Shown here: positions 1-12,401 of the stretch, one piece after another
Layout of the letters: each line of letters begins with the position of its first letter
Numbering within the stretch: the stretch's first letter is position 1
NCBI GenBank assembly: GCA_023678885.1
Contig: CM042975.1
Location: 27,693,405 to 27,757,404, forward strand
Direction: 5' to 3'
From: Pogostemon cablin
Lineage: Eukaryota > Streptophyta > Magnoliopsida > Lamiales > Lamiaceae
DNA length: 64,000 bases
Made by a program: the position numbers and the translations under genes
The notes under the pieces: model-generated
The model's input: the letters and a program-made list of their open reading frames with translations, nothing else
Databases searched by the model: none
Told to the model about the DNA's origin: nothing

Positions 1-181
1 TAAAAGTTACTTTAATTTCAAATTTGCCACTACTTTTTCACACACATATCATTACTTTATATCTTTTTATTACCTAAAAATACTACAATACCCTCTAAAG
101 TCAACAAAAGTGGTCAAAAAGTGCACATTTTCTTATACAACGTGGAACAGTAAATATGAAGCATTTTATGGGATGGAAGGA
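1..181. mobile_element. Stowaway-like MITE, cut by window start
   Basis: The right end carries the degenerate terminal repeat GGGATGGAAGGAG followed by TA. The internal sequence (AATTTCAAATTTGCCA and nearby words) matches the complete Stowaway at 57416-57687. The left end lies outside the window. Confidence 0.55.
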
Positions 182-289
182 GTACTATTTATTACTAAAA
201 AAAATCATAATACTCATAACTTTTCTTAGTATCCGTCGAGTAGTGCAATCTTATAAGGGACTGAGAGAGTATTATTTTTAAATAATAAT

Positions 290-580
290 CTCTCCGTCCC
301 GAATATTTTACCCATTTGTACGGGCACGGAGACGGAGATTAAGACGTTTTGTTTTTTTAATATATAATGTAGAAAAAAGAGGGTTAATTTAGTAATTTGA
401 AAAAAAAAGTAAATAAAGTTGTTAGAAATGATGAATGAAGTGTAAAAAGTATTTGAAGTTGTTGGGATTGTAAAAAAGTAGGTAATAAAATATTATATAT
501 TCTTACCAAAAATGGAATGGATAAAAATACGTGAGACACCCCAAAATGAAATGTGGGTAAAAATACGTGGGACGGAGGGA
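290..580. mobile_element. Stowaway-like MITE
   Basis: The left terminus reads CTCTCCGTCCCG and the right one GGGACGGAGGGA, which are inverted repeats of the plant mariner/Stowaway type. The flanking TA is not clean. There is no coding capacity. Confidence 0.55.
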
Positions 581-925
581 ATATTATTACTTTTTATTTA
601 TATTATAAATTGTTCATGCAATAGTTCATAATACCGTTATCACTTTTTATTAATTAATACACATCATTAAAATATATTACTCCCTCCATCCCATCATAAG
701 GAGGGCATTTCATTTTTGCCCGTAAAAATTAAGAGATATACTTCGTCCGTCCCACCACAAGGAGTAATATTTAATGTGTAGATATGAAAAGAAAAATAAT
801 ATTTTAATGTATAGTGATGAGGTGCATTAGTGCGGACAAACACTTGTCTAAATCGAATTTACATACATTTGCATGTAAACCTTGTTACTTTTTAGTACAT
901 AAAAAAATTACTCTTTAAACATATA
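581..925. repeat. Degenerate MITE remnants
   Basis: CTCCCTCCATCCC at about 681 and TTCGTCCGTCCCACC near 743 are Stowaway-type terminal words without clear partners. I see nothing else in this stretch. Confidence 0.35.
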
Positions 926-1153
926 CTCCCTCCTTCTCACGGCAAGGGTAATTTTTATTTTTTGGCACGTAAATTAAGGAATATTATTATTTAATGTGTA
1001 GTGGGTAGTTGTATTAGTGGGAGTGTGGGTCCCATATTTTAGTTGTATTAGAGGTGGCGTGTGCGTCTCATGTGTGTAAAAATGAAAATGAGATCCTTTG
1101 GATATGACTACCAAAATGTCAAAAAGGAACCCTTTTAAGTAGGACGGATGGAG
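926..1153. mobile_element. Stowaway-like MITE
   Basis: It starts CTCCCTCCTTCTCAC after TA and ends AGGACGGATGGAG before TA. This is a short non-coding element with degenerate inverted termini. Confidence 0.6.
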
Positions 1154-1232
1154 TAAATTATTACTCTTCTAAATTAAAAGATTATTCTTCAAAGTTTTGT
1201 AAATTCTAATTTATCGATTACTTTTTATTATA

Positions 1233-1441
1233 CCCCTCCGTCCGATCGAAAGAAATTTTTTTTCCATTTTCGTTGTCCGTTTCAAAAAGAGTCATTTCCT
1301 TTTTTACACGCATGGGACCCATACACACCCACTAATATAACTAAAATATGGGGTCTACAACAACACACTACACATTAATAATAATACTCTTTAATCTCCG
1401 TGCCCAAAAGCAAAATGTTCTCTTTCGGGCGGACAAAGAGA
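1233..1441. mobile_element. Stowaway-like MITE remnant
   Basis: The left terminus CCCTCCGTCCG follows TA. The right terminus is decayed (CGGGCGGACAAAGAG). The small ORF across it is not a gene. Confidence 0.4.
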
Positions 1442-1767
1442 CTGAAAAATTACCTTTTAGAGACATGAATTATTACTTTTCTGTAAAATTATATCGGGTT
1501 TACATTTACACTCCAGTTTACATGAAACTCACTCATTAGTGTGATGTAGATCCCATAGAGATATATTAATTATTTTATATGGGTTATATAGAGATATATT
1601 AATTATTTTGGGTGGTTTCTATCTATCAAAAGAAAAATGAACCTTTTATATTGAAGCGGATGTAAATAACAAATTGTACTCTTTGTGGTGAAACGGAAAT
1701 GAGTATTATTTTATATTTTCTCACATAAAAACTTTTATAAGTATGTTTTACACGAATCTTTACCAAA

Positions 1768-2260
1768 TATCGTGAGTATTTGAAAATCACCTTAAAAGGG
1801 AGAGATATAATATATTAATTCACAATTGAATTATTCATTTAAATTTTAATTTTTAAGTAATAATTTAAAAAGGATAAACATTTCATGTAATCTGTAATCG
1901 TTAAAACTACTATCGTGAGTATTTGAAAATCACCCTAAGGGAGAGAGAAAATATATTAATTCACAATTGAATTATTCATTATTTTTTTAACCAATGAGTC
2001 CAACTGCTTTGTACTTGGTGCACCAGGACGATCTTAATCGTTAGATTAAATTTCTATTTGATCTCCATCATCAAATATAAAATAAAATAAAATTTTTAGA
2101 ATAACCACTCACTAATCCCTATTTTAACCTATAAACCCTTAGATACACCTGTGCACCCGGTGCACTACAGAATAATCCTTAAGTAATAATTTAAAAAAGA
2201 AAAATATTTTATGTTTTCTTTAATCGTTAAAACTATTATCTTGTACAATGTATAGGTCAA
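1768..2260. repeat. Tandem duplication of about 150 bp, second copy interrupted
   Basis: The words CGTGAGTATTTGAAAATCACC and TTCACAATTGAATTATTCATT occur at about 1770-1835 and again at about 1914-1980. In the second copy, roughly 1982-2178 is inserted before the continuation TTAAGTAATAATTTAAAAA. The insert has GTGCACC-type ends (TTGGTGCACCAGG, CTGTGCACCCGGTGCAC) and may be another MITE. Confidence 0.5.
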
Positions 2261-2340
2261 TTCTAAATTAAATTAATATAATTTTTTTAAATTTAAATAA
2301 ATAAAAAATTTAAAAATATATAAATATATACAAATTGTTT

Positions 2341-2367
2341 AATAATAATAATAATAATAATAATAAT
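2341..2367. repeat. (AAT)n microsatellite
   Basis: About nine uninterrupted AAT units. Confidence 0.9.
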
Positions 2368-2551
2368 TTTTCTGTCAAAAAAATAATAATTTTAATTTTG
2401 ACCACATGATAATATGATAAAGTTATAATAATTAAGTAATTTTCATAAAACAAATTATTTTAAAAACTTATCACATGATAAATTAAAATTTATTCTTTTA
2501 ATTAATATATCATTACTCTTTTTAGAATTATTATTTTGATATAAATTATTA

Positions 2552-3230
2552 GAATAAGGCTTGTGTGCGCCCGAACACACAGTATGTACTTTAGAAATTT
2601 AATTAATATTATGAGGGTACATTAATTTGACCTACAGGGTATACACTTTAGCTACTAAAAGGTATTCCCTACGTCCCATAACAATTGACACATTTTTTTT
2701 GGGCACGGAGATTAAAAAGTATAATAATTTAATGTAAATTGAAGTGAGAGAAATAATATTTAATGTATAGTGGGTAATTGTATTAGTGGTGAGTGTAATG
2801 GATTTATGGATCCATGTAAATAAATAAATTATTTTTGTATGAATCTCATATCCTTAAAAAGAAAATATGTCAATTTCTGTGGGACAACCCAAAATGAAAA
2901 GTGTGTTAATTTCTTTGAGACGGAGAGAATACACAATTTTGTTCTAAAGGGTATACATTTTTCATTAATATTTTACAATTTTGTTCTGGGTATACATTTT
3001 TCATTAATATTTTTTTTTCTTTAGAAAAAAAAAGAATACACATTTTTATATACTAAAGGGTATACAATTTAACACAAAATTCTAAAGGCGCACGGAATGT
3101 TGTCCATGCACCCAGATACACATAATAATTTTCTTTAGAAAATGAAAAGTACACATCTATATACTAAAAGCTATACAATTTACCACAAAATTCTAAAGGC
3201 GCACGGGCCAAGTGCACAGTAGCTTTTGCC
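2552..3230. mobile_element. 9-bp-TSD MITE (GAGT family), with nested MITE
   Basis: It is flanked by a perfect 9-bp duplication AAATTATTA (2543-2551 and 3231-3239), as expected for a Mutator-type transposase. The ends carry the family words GGCTTGTGTGCGCCC and, inverted, AAAGGCGCACGGGCC. The interior repeats the GTATACA / ACACAAAATTCTAAAGG block twice and is interrupted by the Stowaway-like element at 2665-2929. Related copies lie at 17984, 28930 and 60465. Confidence 0.75.
2665..2929. mobile_element. Stowaway-like MITE nested in a larger MITE
   Basis: The termini are TTCCCTACGTCCCATAAC and GACGGAGAGAA, flanked by TA on both sides. It splits the 9-bp-TSD MITE. Confidence 0.6.
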
Positions 3231-3239
3231 AAATTATTA

Positions 3240-3904
3240 TTCATCTTCAAAATTTTATATGTGACGTCTCATAAAAAAAAATTTTGTACATAAGACGAAT
3301 TAAAATTAATATATTTAATAAAAAATAATACTCTAAATAATTAAAAAAAATTGATAGCAGTACTGATGCTGGTTATTTATAAGCTTACAGAATTCATAAA
3401 TATAGAAATAATTAATTTATTAATTTAAATTTCTTACCTCACATATTTCTTTAGCAAATTAGTCTTATTTACTTTCATAAATTTAAACATATAATCAAAT
3501 ATAATATTTACGTAAAGTTCAATTTCCAACTATTAACCACCATGATTTGCTAACTTAGCTGGTTGCGAAGACTAAAAACTGAACAAATCATTTAGATAAG
3601 CAGCATGCAGATGATAATTATATGTAGTGTCAGCCATGACTTCTGGCACTAAAGTAATATATGTTCTCCTTTCATATTTCATTGAACTCAATAAGCTTAT
3701 ACAATATCATATACCATATCACACAGACACACACAGGTGCAAATGGTCAAAACAAGGCTCTTAAGGAATCAATCTAAGAATTTGGTCAAAACTCTAAGAT
3801 TGATTACTAAGAGACTGCATTCTCTACCAATAGTCCAATTTAATCTAAACTTCTAAATCAATTAAAAAAAAAAATCAAAACAGAACGGATAGCTATATTA
3901 TTAC
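3240..3904. other. AT-rich spacer
   Basis: No gene, repeat or terminus is recognised between the MITE and the first exon-like piece of the Helitron region. Confidence 0.5.
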
Positions 3905-4042
3905 CTTAATGTCTTTAGTATCCATGGTTCCGACCTTGCTCTCTTGTTGTTCTTCCTTCTTGACTTCCCAGCTTGCCTCATCATCGCCATTTTTTACGTC
4001 CCCGACATTATCTCCATCACCGACATTTGCTCGAGCAGAGTC
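3905..4042 (-). pseudogene. Exon-like fragment, acidic protein, unidentified
   Basis: This is a 138-nt piece open throughout (46 codons). On the minus strand it is preceded by a possible acceptor (CATGCAG) and followed by a possible donor (AAG then GTAATAAT). The encoded peptide is very acidic and lysine-rich (DGDNVGDVKNGDDEASWE, then KKEEQQES). I do not recognise the family. Length, openness and splice sites fit an exon captured with its intron edges, like those at 12327 and 15293, but chance is not excluded. Confidence 0.35.
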
Positions 4043-6555
4043 CTGCATGTGATAAAGAATAACATTCATGTGATAATACTGAGTAAGCCAAAATCCAACG
4101 AATTTATACAAGCCTCCTGATAGAGGACAAAAATATCAGTCATGGGATTTTATTTGGCAGCAGTTTTATTAATAACTTAGTTGCCAGATGAACCATAACC
4201 AAATAATGCTTTGTAATGTTTGACTTTCAGTTGAAAGAGAATGGAAGAGGGAAAGCAGTGGACATAGGAAAAGCAATAGCTGAAATTGTAAGAACCTACT
4301 CCAGTTGGAAACAGGGAGGAGAAGCTCGCTGCCGCTAGTAGAGAGAAGCCCACTGATCAGTTAATTAATTTATTAGCATACACATAGCAAGATCATTTCA
4401 GATTTGTTAATTATTCTGCGTGAAACTTGATTTAAGTCAAATTTACCTGAAGATACTGATGTGGAATTTTTAGTGAGGAAACACCATGCTTTTCCCAGCT
4501 TCGCAACCATGTTACACAACATCAATCTGTCCATCGTTTTTGAAAGAGAAAAAATATATTATCAAATATGATTGACTCGAGTAAAATATCTTATATAACT
4601 TAGTATTGAGGTTTCCTACTCACAACCTTTCGCCGGCAAAACAAATTCCAGTAGTAGTCTACATGGTAAGCGCTAATTAAGGAAATGAAAGCACTGAAAA
4701 CATTATTACAAGTTAACATATAAATTTTGCCTATGCCTGATATATTATAACTCATACTCTTGAATCTCTTATCTCCTGAAAATTTTTCTTATTGCAGTAG
4801 GATGATGCTTTTTGGCAGAGACACAAAACAAAAATGCAGAGAGCTGGGAAATGATGACATTCACATGTAAAGGAGGCATTCAAAATAAGTAGAGCTGGAA
4901 TACCAAGACAACACAAGCTATAACTAACAACATGAAAAGGCTTCATAATCTCATCCCCATGGAATCTTTTGAACTTCTTGGGACCATTAGCTCCTAATGA
5001 AGAGAGCAACATTATTATTGGCAGAGTTATAAATTATTTATCCATATGCACATCTTCAGAATTCAGAAAGAGTGTTAGGCTTCACAGGTAAATAAAAACA
5101 AATACACACTTAGACATTTTATCCAACAGCTTGTAGGCATGAGTTAGAACAGGCAAATTCCACAAATCATAACAATTACTAACCATTTCCTTTAAATCAA
5201 CTACAAGTTCTCTCATTCATATTAACAATACAGTTAAACTTAATGAATAAATAAACTGTTTGGATTGGTTTCATAAACTTTCCAATCAATCATACAGAAA
5301 TTTGTACAAGTAACATCCATGATTAAAGCAGAAATAACGAAGAAGTAAGCTTGAAATGATATTCTGACCTTGGCGTCAGGGAAGGAATTCGACACTGCGG
5401 AAGTGAGTGAGGAGGATAACAAGAGAAAGAGGCGAGCGGGGGATAATTTATCCGCAATGGGGGTGGGAGAAGATTGCCACGTGGAACGGGTTACAGCATA
5501 CCCGAGAAAGAGAGTGGCACACTAAAAAAAGTGTATAAATTATTCATCGAGCTTCTGAAACATGATTACCCTGCTAGAACTTTTAAGATATAAGATATGC
5601 TATATGCATGTTATATCATAGACTCAATAGTTTTCTTTGAAACAATTCCTCGAACACCCGGTGGACAACACATTAAATAAGTAAGTGCAAATGCAGGCTA
5701 CTTGAAATCAAAATATGTATGGAGAATACGCTGAGGAGGGAATAGAAGATACCCAAGTGTTGTCGTCCAGCGAAATGAAACAGGAGAAAGAGGGTAAGGA
5801 GATTAAAAAATTATGGAAGGAAAATTCAAAGATGAACCAGACTGAATTAAGATTAGAGACGATACATAGGATGAATTTCTAATGAGGGAATGGAAGATAC
5901 CCTAGTGTTGTCGTGTTCTGTTCCAGCGAAAATGGGGAAGAAATGAAAGGGATGAACTAAAAGCAGCAGGACGACACCCCAGCTGGAATAGTGGAATGAG
6001 GATAACAACTAAAAAGAGAGGTGGGCGAAGTGTTAGCAATGAGCACTCTTGAAAAATGTTAGCAATGAGCACTCCTCTTGAAAAAAATAAAAATAAATAT
6101 AAAAAAAAAAACACAATTTGAAAGACAGCTGAAGTATCTATCAATGTCTAACAATGAAGAAGAGAAGCCCTTAAGCTCAATTATCAACAAGACACCGAGA
6201 TATAAAAATATGAGTTTACAATCCCTTTTGATAATATTTATTTTAACCATTTGACAAAAGTGGTATAGTTTAGTAATATTTATGTATTAACATAGTGATT
6301 AACCTTCAAAAGTTGAAGTTATTTTCAACACTACAAAGTCCCAAATTTCCAAATGAAACAATCTTTGTGTCGACTGTAAAATAGAAAAAAATGATTTCAA
6401 CTCAAGAACAGCTCAGCAGACATGTATTAACTACAGTAAAGAACTCAAAACATGTCAAGCATGCACTGGACAGTTATGAAAGTTTTCATGTAAAGTTTAC
6501 ACCAAAATGCAATTTTGAATTCGCTTCAAGTACAAGTGTAGGTAATGGATAGTAC
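4043..6555. other. Helitron segment C interior, mostly unassigned
   Basis: There is no recognisable gene. A plus-strand open piece at about 4231-4338 (KENGRGKAVDIGKAIAEIV) could be a captured exon in the other orientation. A GC-richer, pyrimidine-rich minus-strand stretch at about 5390-5520 resembles a plant 5' leader. GGAATAGAAGATACCC and its surroundings near 5738 recur near 5889. TTAGCAATGAGCACTC is duplicated in tandem at about 6032-6090. Confidence 0.35.
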
Positions 6556-6652
6556 CGTTGCCAGGCCGTTGTTGCGAAGTTGAGCAACGTGCATAGCATA
6601 AGACTGCAACTCCTCATTTTCAGGTTCTATAGACAGCAGAAACTTTGAATCA
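6556..6652 (-). pseudogene. Exon-like fragment, unidentified
   Basis: This 97-nt piece sits between a minus-strand acceptor (TTTACAG) and donor (ACG then GTACTATCC). It is open in one frame, giving a coding-like peptide containing [21 protein letters not shown] cannot name the source protein. It fits the captured-exon pattern of this region. Confidence 0.35.
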
Positions 6653-7764
6653 CTGTAAATTATTTCGAACAATAGCGGCCACGCAGTGAGATTAGATATT
6701 GGAAAAAATAGGGGCAACTACAAAGAAAAACTAAAACAAAAACTTAAGAATGATAGAAATGATTGCACGTACCAAGGTATACTCATGACCACAGTATATA
6801 TTAGTGTCATCGGTAGTGTTGTGATCTTGCTCAGGGAAGAAAACATCTGTTGCAGAAACAAAAAACAACCACATTACTCTTAGAATCAAATTAAATAATT
6901 TATGCTTACGGAGGAGGAATCTGTATGTGTTAATATATAACAAAATAGCAGGAAAGGAAAGGTGAAGCAAAATTGCATGGAGAAAACCCAGGCAACCGAT
7001 TTTTATTTTTCCAGCAGCTGCAAAGAGAATGAGGAACTTATGGTTTTAAGATCTCCAGCACATCTAACAGTGAGCAGATTTGGGACACAAATGCATAAAG
7101 CAAAGTTATTCAGTACCTTCATCAACTGAAGCCTACATTCAGCATGTAACTTCCTATGCAGAACTCTTTCTTTAGTATGGTATAGTTATAGAGACCAGAG
7201 TGCATTTATTAGCACATATCTCACGTATTCAGAATTTGATTATTATTTCAAAATTAATAGAAAGAAAACAATCAGAGGGGTGATAAAAGAATTTTACCTC
7301 AAATATCTTAGCAACAAAACATACAAGTCTATTAAGTTTTTCTCCTCCCTACAAATATCTGCCTGCAAAAATAATATTTTAAGAATCAACTATCCAAGAA
7401 CAAAGTTCGGCTTCTTATAAATATTTCATCGAAAAGCACGTAATAAAGTTAAACCAAAAAGTTCTCATTAGCACAAAGAGTAGCAGAAATTAACACACTC
7501 CTATGATCTGAGCAGCAATTAGCACCCTCATATCATCTAACAACTTCAACAAGCTTAAACCTAATCAACAAGACAATAAGCTGAATTAGGTTCTTAAAAC
7601 AAGACTTATAGCATTGTCGTTAACCAAAACTTGATTTCAATCCAACCAATGAATTAATACATGAGTAGCAACTTATAAGCAATTACCAACCTGTTTAAGG
7701 AGATTATCAGCGATGTGATAGTAATTGCAGAGAGAAATTCAGCTATCAAGCGACCTTCCAAGAC
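6653..7764. other. Unassigned, intron-like
   Basis: AT-rich sequence between two exon-like pieces. I see nothing identifiable. Confidence 0.4.
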
Positions 7765-7815
7765 CTGGAGCTGAAATTGATTGTATACGAAGAGTACACC
7801 GGACGCCTCATTTTC
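7765..7815 (-). pseudogene. Short exon-like fragment, unidentified
   Basis: On the minus strand, TTCGCAG precedes a 51-nt open piece (ENEASGVLFVYNQFQLQ) ending at CAG then GTCTTGG. The frame stays open to a second possible donor at 7691. Source unknown. Confidence 0.25.
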
Positions 7816-9300
7816 CTGCGAAGAATCACCAAGTTACTGGCAGGTATTGATCTCTGGCGAGACACGGGGGGCAAGAAAATGAATCTGGGTTCAAAAGATA
7901 ACGTTAAACTAGTAACACATACATGTATTTAACATTTTTTTGAGCATTGCGAGTTCCATATTTGATGATACTTATGGCATTTCTCTTGTAAGTATAACAA
8001 GATTCATAAATTTCTAACTCTCAGGCAATGAGTTATAACCACCCTCCAATCATTTACAATGGAATAAACAACAATATTTTAAGACATCCGAGCTCTTAAA
8101 AAACAAGAAAAGTGATACTGATTTTAGATAGTTGCAACCATTTCAAAGAGTGATACTAAAAAACCTGCATATCAATACACTACAATGATACATGGTTCAT
8201 ACGATCTCTGTAGATACTTTACGGGCAGGAAAGTAGGCTAAAGAGGAAGTAAAACAGGATTCCCATGTACCTTCTACAAAAGGGCAATGCAATCACTTGA
8301 TGACAATGCCAAATAATCTCCATTGTTTTAAAACTGAACAAACCAAACTCCACTATGATGATTAATTAATATCTGCAAGTGGGTAAAGCATAAATTCGAA
8401 AATGAGTAAATATCAGGTCAAGAGACTTATTTTAATAACCATGCATACCTATAATAAAAGTTGAAAGGGAAAAATCTTTAGAGTTTGCAAAACCATTCAG
8501 TCATGAAGCGTAGAAAGAACATGTATCCAACTAAGATACATTAAGTACAAAAATCAACTTAAAAACTATATCAATTAAGAAGAAGATTATAATAAGTCGC
8601 AAGTGGACACACCCAAGGAAAATGAAACATAGTTGGTTAAACGTTGGAGGATAACGTACAGTTTACCATTCACCTTCATAAATAACGCCATTATTTAATC
8701 TTCTGAGATGTCTTCACTTTTAATTATAGTATAAACAATAAATCTTTATTTATTTTATATATACCGTTCTCTGAATGCTGCAACAGAACTCATCGCTGAT
8801 CTGTAGTTCGATTTTCACTTCAATTCTTTAAGGATGAGTATATTTTCTTAATTCTTAGATTAATCAGCGCACCATAATGTTTTGAACATTATTACTAACA
8901 AATACCCACTAACTTTTGAATCCCCATCACATGGAAAAAGGAAAATTAAGGATATCAAACAAAATCCAATTCCCAAAATATCAATTTCTCAATAAGACTT
9001 TGACTTATTTGTCTAACTACTGCCAAAATACAAATGACAAAGCCGATGCAGCAATTCATAACAGTGTTTGAATGGGGGTAAGATTTATGGTTAATGAAAT
9101 GTATGGTGAGATGTATGCAAGTATTACGCTTTTTTCATTGCCTCAAGGAGAATACCATTTATGTCTAGATTTCAGAAAGAGCAGCTTTTAAGAGCATTCA
9201 GAAACTCAAGCCAAGTTCTAACCAACTTAAAAAAACATTAAAGACTAAATAGAAAGACATGAAGTGAGATTAAGGCGTAGAAGAGGATCGTGGAACACGT
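7816..9300. other. Unassigned interior of segment C
   Basis: Mostly AT-rich. A GC-richer minus-strand stretch at about 7830-7880 looks leader-like. No protein family is recognised. Confidence 0.4.
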
Positions 9301-9398
9301 ATTAGAGAGGAGAGCAAAAGTTGATGCGTGTGAATTTTTGCAACCGGACACCGTGGGAAACTGGCCAACTTACCGGCTATTCCTCTTTTATATATGTA

Positions 9399-9425
9399 CT
9401 AGGTAGGCAACCTCACTTCGTGAGG
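9399..9425 (-). repeat. Helitron 3' terminus (hairpin + CTAG)
   Basis: 6-bp stem CCTCAC/GTGAGG with loop TTC at 9411-9425; CTAG at 9399-9402, with A at 9398 (minus-strand T). This matches the rule of insertion between A and T. Confidence 0.7.
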
Positions 9426-11557
9426 AAGTAGCCCGTATTTTGTTATATTTAGTGTATCTAGAATCATGAAATGCATATCATTTGTGATATGATCAAATAG
9501 ATGTAATGTAGGAAATTTTGAAAGTTTGAATTTATAATTTAATAGTTGAACACAAGATAACCAGCTCTCTTTAAGTTTACACTGGAATATATACAAGTGC
9601 GTACAATTTCTAATAGTAATTCCAAAGGTTGGAATCCGGAAGGAAGCCTCAGCAGTGTTTGAAACAGCTAACTTTGGTTCAACAAGGTATGTTGCACATC
9701 ACTTATTTTGAGAGACCATTTGGTCTGCCACATGCTTATAACTTTTCTGAGGTAATTGTTGCTTTAGTTGATCAACAATAAAACTTCTTAGCAGTAACTA
9801 TAGCAAACATGAATAAGGTGACGGAAAATAAAATTTTACTGTTGTGGTGTGCCTTCAGTATTTGGGCAGCATATTTTGAATTGCAGAACAATTGAATTTG
9901 TTAATCAATACAAAATAGGCAACGTGATATGGAGCGGAATGGGGCGGATGGAGAATCACCTTCAAGGCCATTGATTGTGTATCGCAGGACACGTCGGGAT
10001 GGGACTGATCGGGCTTAGCACTTGTTTTATTTAGTATTATTATTTCTTATATTCTTATCTATTTGTATAGGCCTAGTGTGGTGGGCTTAGGGTCACTTGT
10101 TATCGTGATATAAGTGTGAGTTATGAACTTGGTGGGATCATCATTAATATTATTATTGAGGAGCCGTATTTTGGCTATTTGGCAAACGATTACTCGTTTG
10201 ATTTCTGAGTGTTAACACAATGCTACTTTAAATTTTAAGTGTGACAAAATAAATTGTGTTGAAGAGGATTGCTGTTACATAGAAATGAATGGAAACCAAT
10301 GGGGGAAGAGTAATTGTTCAGTGTGAAATCCCAAACAGAAAAGAGAGGTTCAAATTTTATATTCCTAAAAAAATTTCACATATTTGGTGGATATTAATTA
10401 TAAGAAATCAAGCACGCTCAATGGGAAACTCAATGCAAAGAGTGCGCCAAACTTTAAACCTACAACTCCAATTCAAGCACAAAATAAAAGTGTATAAAAG
10501 AAGAAGGCAGTCAGATGAAAGTAGGAAAAGGCAACTCTATGAATAACCCTATATAGGAAGCCACATTTTGGTCCAATTGCACTGTCAATCACCACAGTAT
10601 GTGACAGTTATAGCATTCACACACCGAATCACAATTATATGTTCAGCAGCTGATGTTAAAAGTTGAATAATTTTAGAAAGAAAAGATAAATAAATCAATA
10701 ATAAAACAAATTACTTCACAACTTATACTCTATTTAATGAATGTAATTAATTTTCTTTCAGTTTCTGAAAAGTGTAAATAAAACATTAATAATTTCTCTA
10801 ACAGTGAGAGAAGTAAATAAAACCTTTTAAAACACCCAATGGAGGAAAATAGTTAAACTAAACTTTCCAAAGTATAATTATTATAATGAGTTGTCCTGCG
10901 ACAACTATTTTAAATTCATCAGTAGATAGCCAGGTACACATGTATGGCAAGACTTTAAGAAATTGTAATCAGTAAATTTAAATAAAATTACGAAGAAATT
11001 CTCAAGTTGGATTCATTATAGTAGTTGACTATATTTTCCTGTGCTTTTGGATTATTAAAGAGTACAAAGAAATGATTATTAGAGATGTTTCAACGTGTGT
11101 GAACTACTTTTAATTCATGAGTAAGTAGTTAGGTACAAATGTATGTTAAAACTTTGGAAAAATTATACCTAGGCATCATAGATGGGTAAATAAAATTAGT
11201 ACCAACTTCTCAAAAGGTTTCATTGTAATGTTTGTCTATGTTACACTTTACTTTTGGATTGTTAAAGAATACAAAGAACCGTTCCTTTATTTTTTTATTT
11301 TTTTTCCCTCTCTTTTATACTTGTGCGCAAAATCACACTTTTCCTTTCTTAGAGGCTTTTATTTTTTTCCCTCTCTTTTATACTTGTGTGCAAAATCACA
11401 CTTTTCCTTTCTTAGAGGCAATCATCTTAAACAGGCAACACTAAAGAAATGTAAAGAAACTCATGGAGTCAGTTTTAGCCAAGCTAACTTATCATGCAAC
11501 AAAGAAACTATATTTCGCAATAAGCTAAACAGTTGTCTAATTCAAATAAAATATTAC
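9426..11557. other. Helitron B 3' portion, mostly unassigned
   Basis: A plus-strand open piece at about 9930-10020 (SPSRPLIVYRRTRRDG) looks coding-like but is unplaced. The ORF at 10289-10546 has no recognisable family. There is a degenerate tandem duplication at about 10870-11060 and 11090-11270, and a clear one of about 63 bp at 11295-11356 and 11361-11419. Confidence 0.4.
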
Positions 11558-11733
11558 CTTATTTTGAATTTGATGTGAGTTTGATTAGTAGCCAACGAAC
11601 TAAACTGAGCATATATGCTCCAGCAATAAGGCAAATTACTCGATGAGTCTGCAACATCCAAATACATTGATGAATGGGCAGTACAATTTTCCGAAACAAC
11701 GCATAAAACATAAGATGTAGCCTTGCATATAAC
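11558..11733 (-). pseudogene. Captured exon of UBP12/UBP13-type ubiquitin protease (MATH domain)
   Basis: The minus-strand translation contains MYLDVADS, then LPYCWSIYAQFS, then NQTHIKFKIR, ending at AAG followed by a GTAATA donor. In plants this order (MYLDVAD, LPYGWSRYAQFSLAVVNQ, IR) belongs to the N-terminal MATH domain of UBP12/UBP13, cytosolic/nuclear deubiquitinases of about 1,100 residues. Only one exon of about 55 codons is present. The upstream part aligns without gaps but is diverged (VLCVVSENC where VLIFPKGNN is expected). No other UBP exons were found nearby, so this is a captured, non-functional fragment. The upper limit is approximate. Confidence 0.7.
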
Positions 11734-12326
11734 CCAACACAAAGGCATATTTATCACTTAAAATTTTATTGGTCCAGGATGAAATTATTTCGTCATTTAT
11801 GACTTCCCTGAAATAAAATATTTTGGTTATTTTGTAGTGTTTAAATTAAGTAACTTTATAAGATGAAAACATAAGCCATTATTCTTCAAATTCAAGCAAA
11901 ACACTTGCTGGATTTTACTCCAACTTGCTCAAGCCTTTTGTCTTATCTACTAATTTATATTGATTTGTAATCTATTTTTCATTCATTCTACTGTAATGAT
12001 GGTTTGAAACACTTCTTTTAAAGTATGGTTCTACAAGATTTCTGCTTTTAATTTCAACGCACACAATCTCTTCAAAGTGGAAAATATTTGCGACACATAA
12101 CCTAATCCACATCTAACTAAACCTCAATCAGGTTCTTAAACTCTGGAGTACCTAACTGTTGAGATCAAGAGAATCTCGACACAATCTAATTATCACTGCA
12201 GTATGCCTCGTTATCTTCCACCAGGCAAATTATTTACGAAATCGAAATCAAAAACTACAAATCCAAGTAGGTTTAAGAAAGTAAGCATGATGGCAAGTAG
12301 CGAAACTCATTAGATTTGAAAATTAC
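11734..12326. other. Unassigned interior of Helitron B
   Basis: Between the UBP and V-ATPase pieces I recognise nothing. Confidence 0.4.
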
Positions 12327-12401
12327 CTGATTAGTTTATTCGACGTAATGCGAGGAGCTTCGATGGCAGCACCGACTAAATAACTCTTGGTAATATGTTT
12401 T
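12327..12401 (-). pseudogene. Captured exon of V-ATPase subunit c'' (second piece)
   Basis: This 75-nt piece lies between TTTGTAG and a GTAATTTT donor. It encodes HITKSYLVGAAIEAPRITSN followed by KLI, closely matching the plant V-type H+-ATPase proteolipid c'' segment ITGSSLIGAAIEAPRITSKN followed by LI. c'' is a membrane rotor subunit of about 180 residues in the vacuolar/endomembrane proton pump. The phase continues that of the piece at 12489-12547: the split Trp codon would now read TG|A, a stop. Together they are two neighbouring exons with their intron. The rest of the gene is absent. Confidence 0.8.

Larger units (their letters stand above)
3905..9398 (-). mobile_element. Helitron-like segment C (left end undefined)
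   Basis: Reading the minus strand down from 9398, the segment opens with a leader (TATATAAAAGAGGAATAGCC, then TTGGCCAGTT) resembling the openings of segments A and B. It holds several minus-strand exon-like pieces. No 3' hairpin plus CTRR end was found on its low-coordinate side, so its extent is a guess and it may be truncated. No Rep/helicase coding is visible. Confidence 0.35.

Noticed and set aside
10289..10546. 85-codon plus-strand ORF
   Set aside because: Basic, no domain recognised, no splice or promoter context; cannot be supported as a gene.
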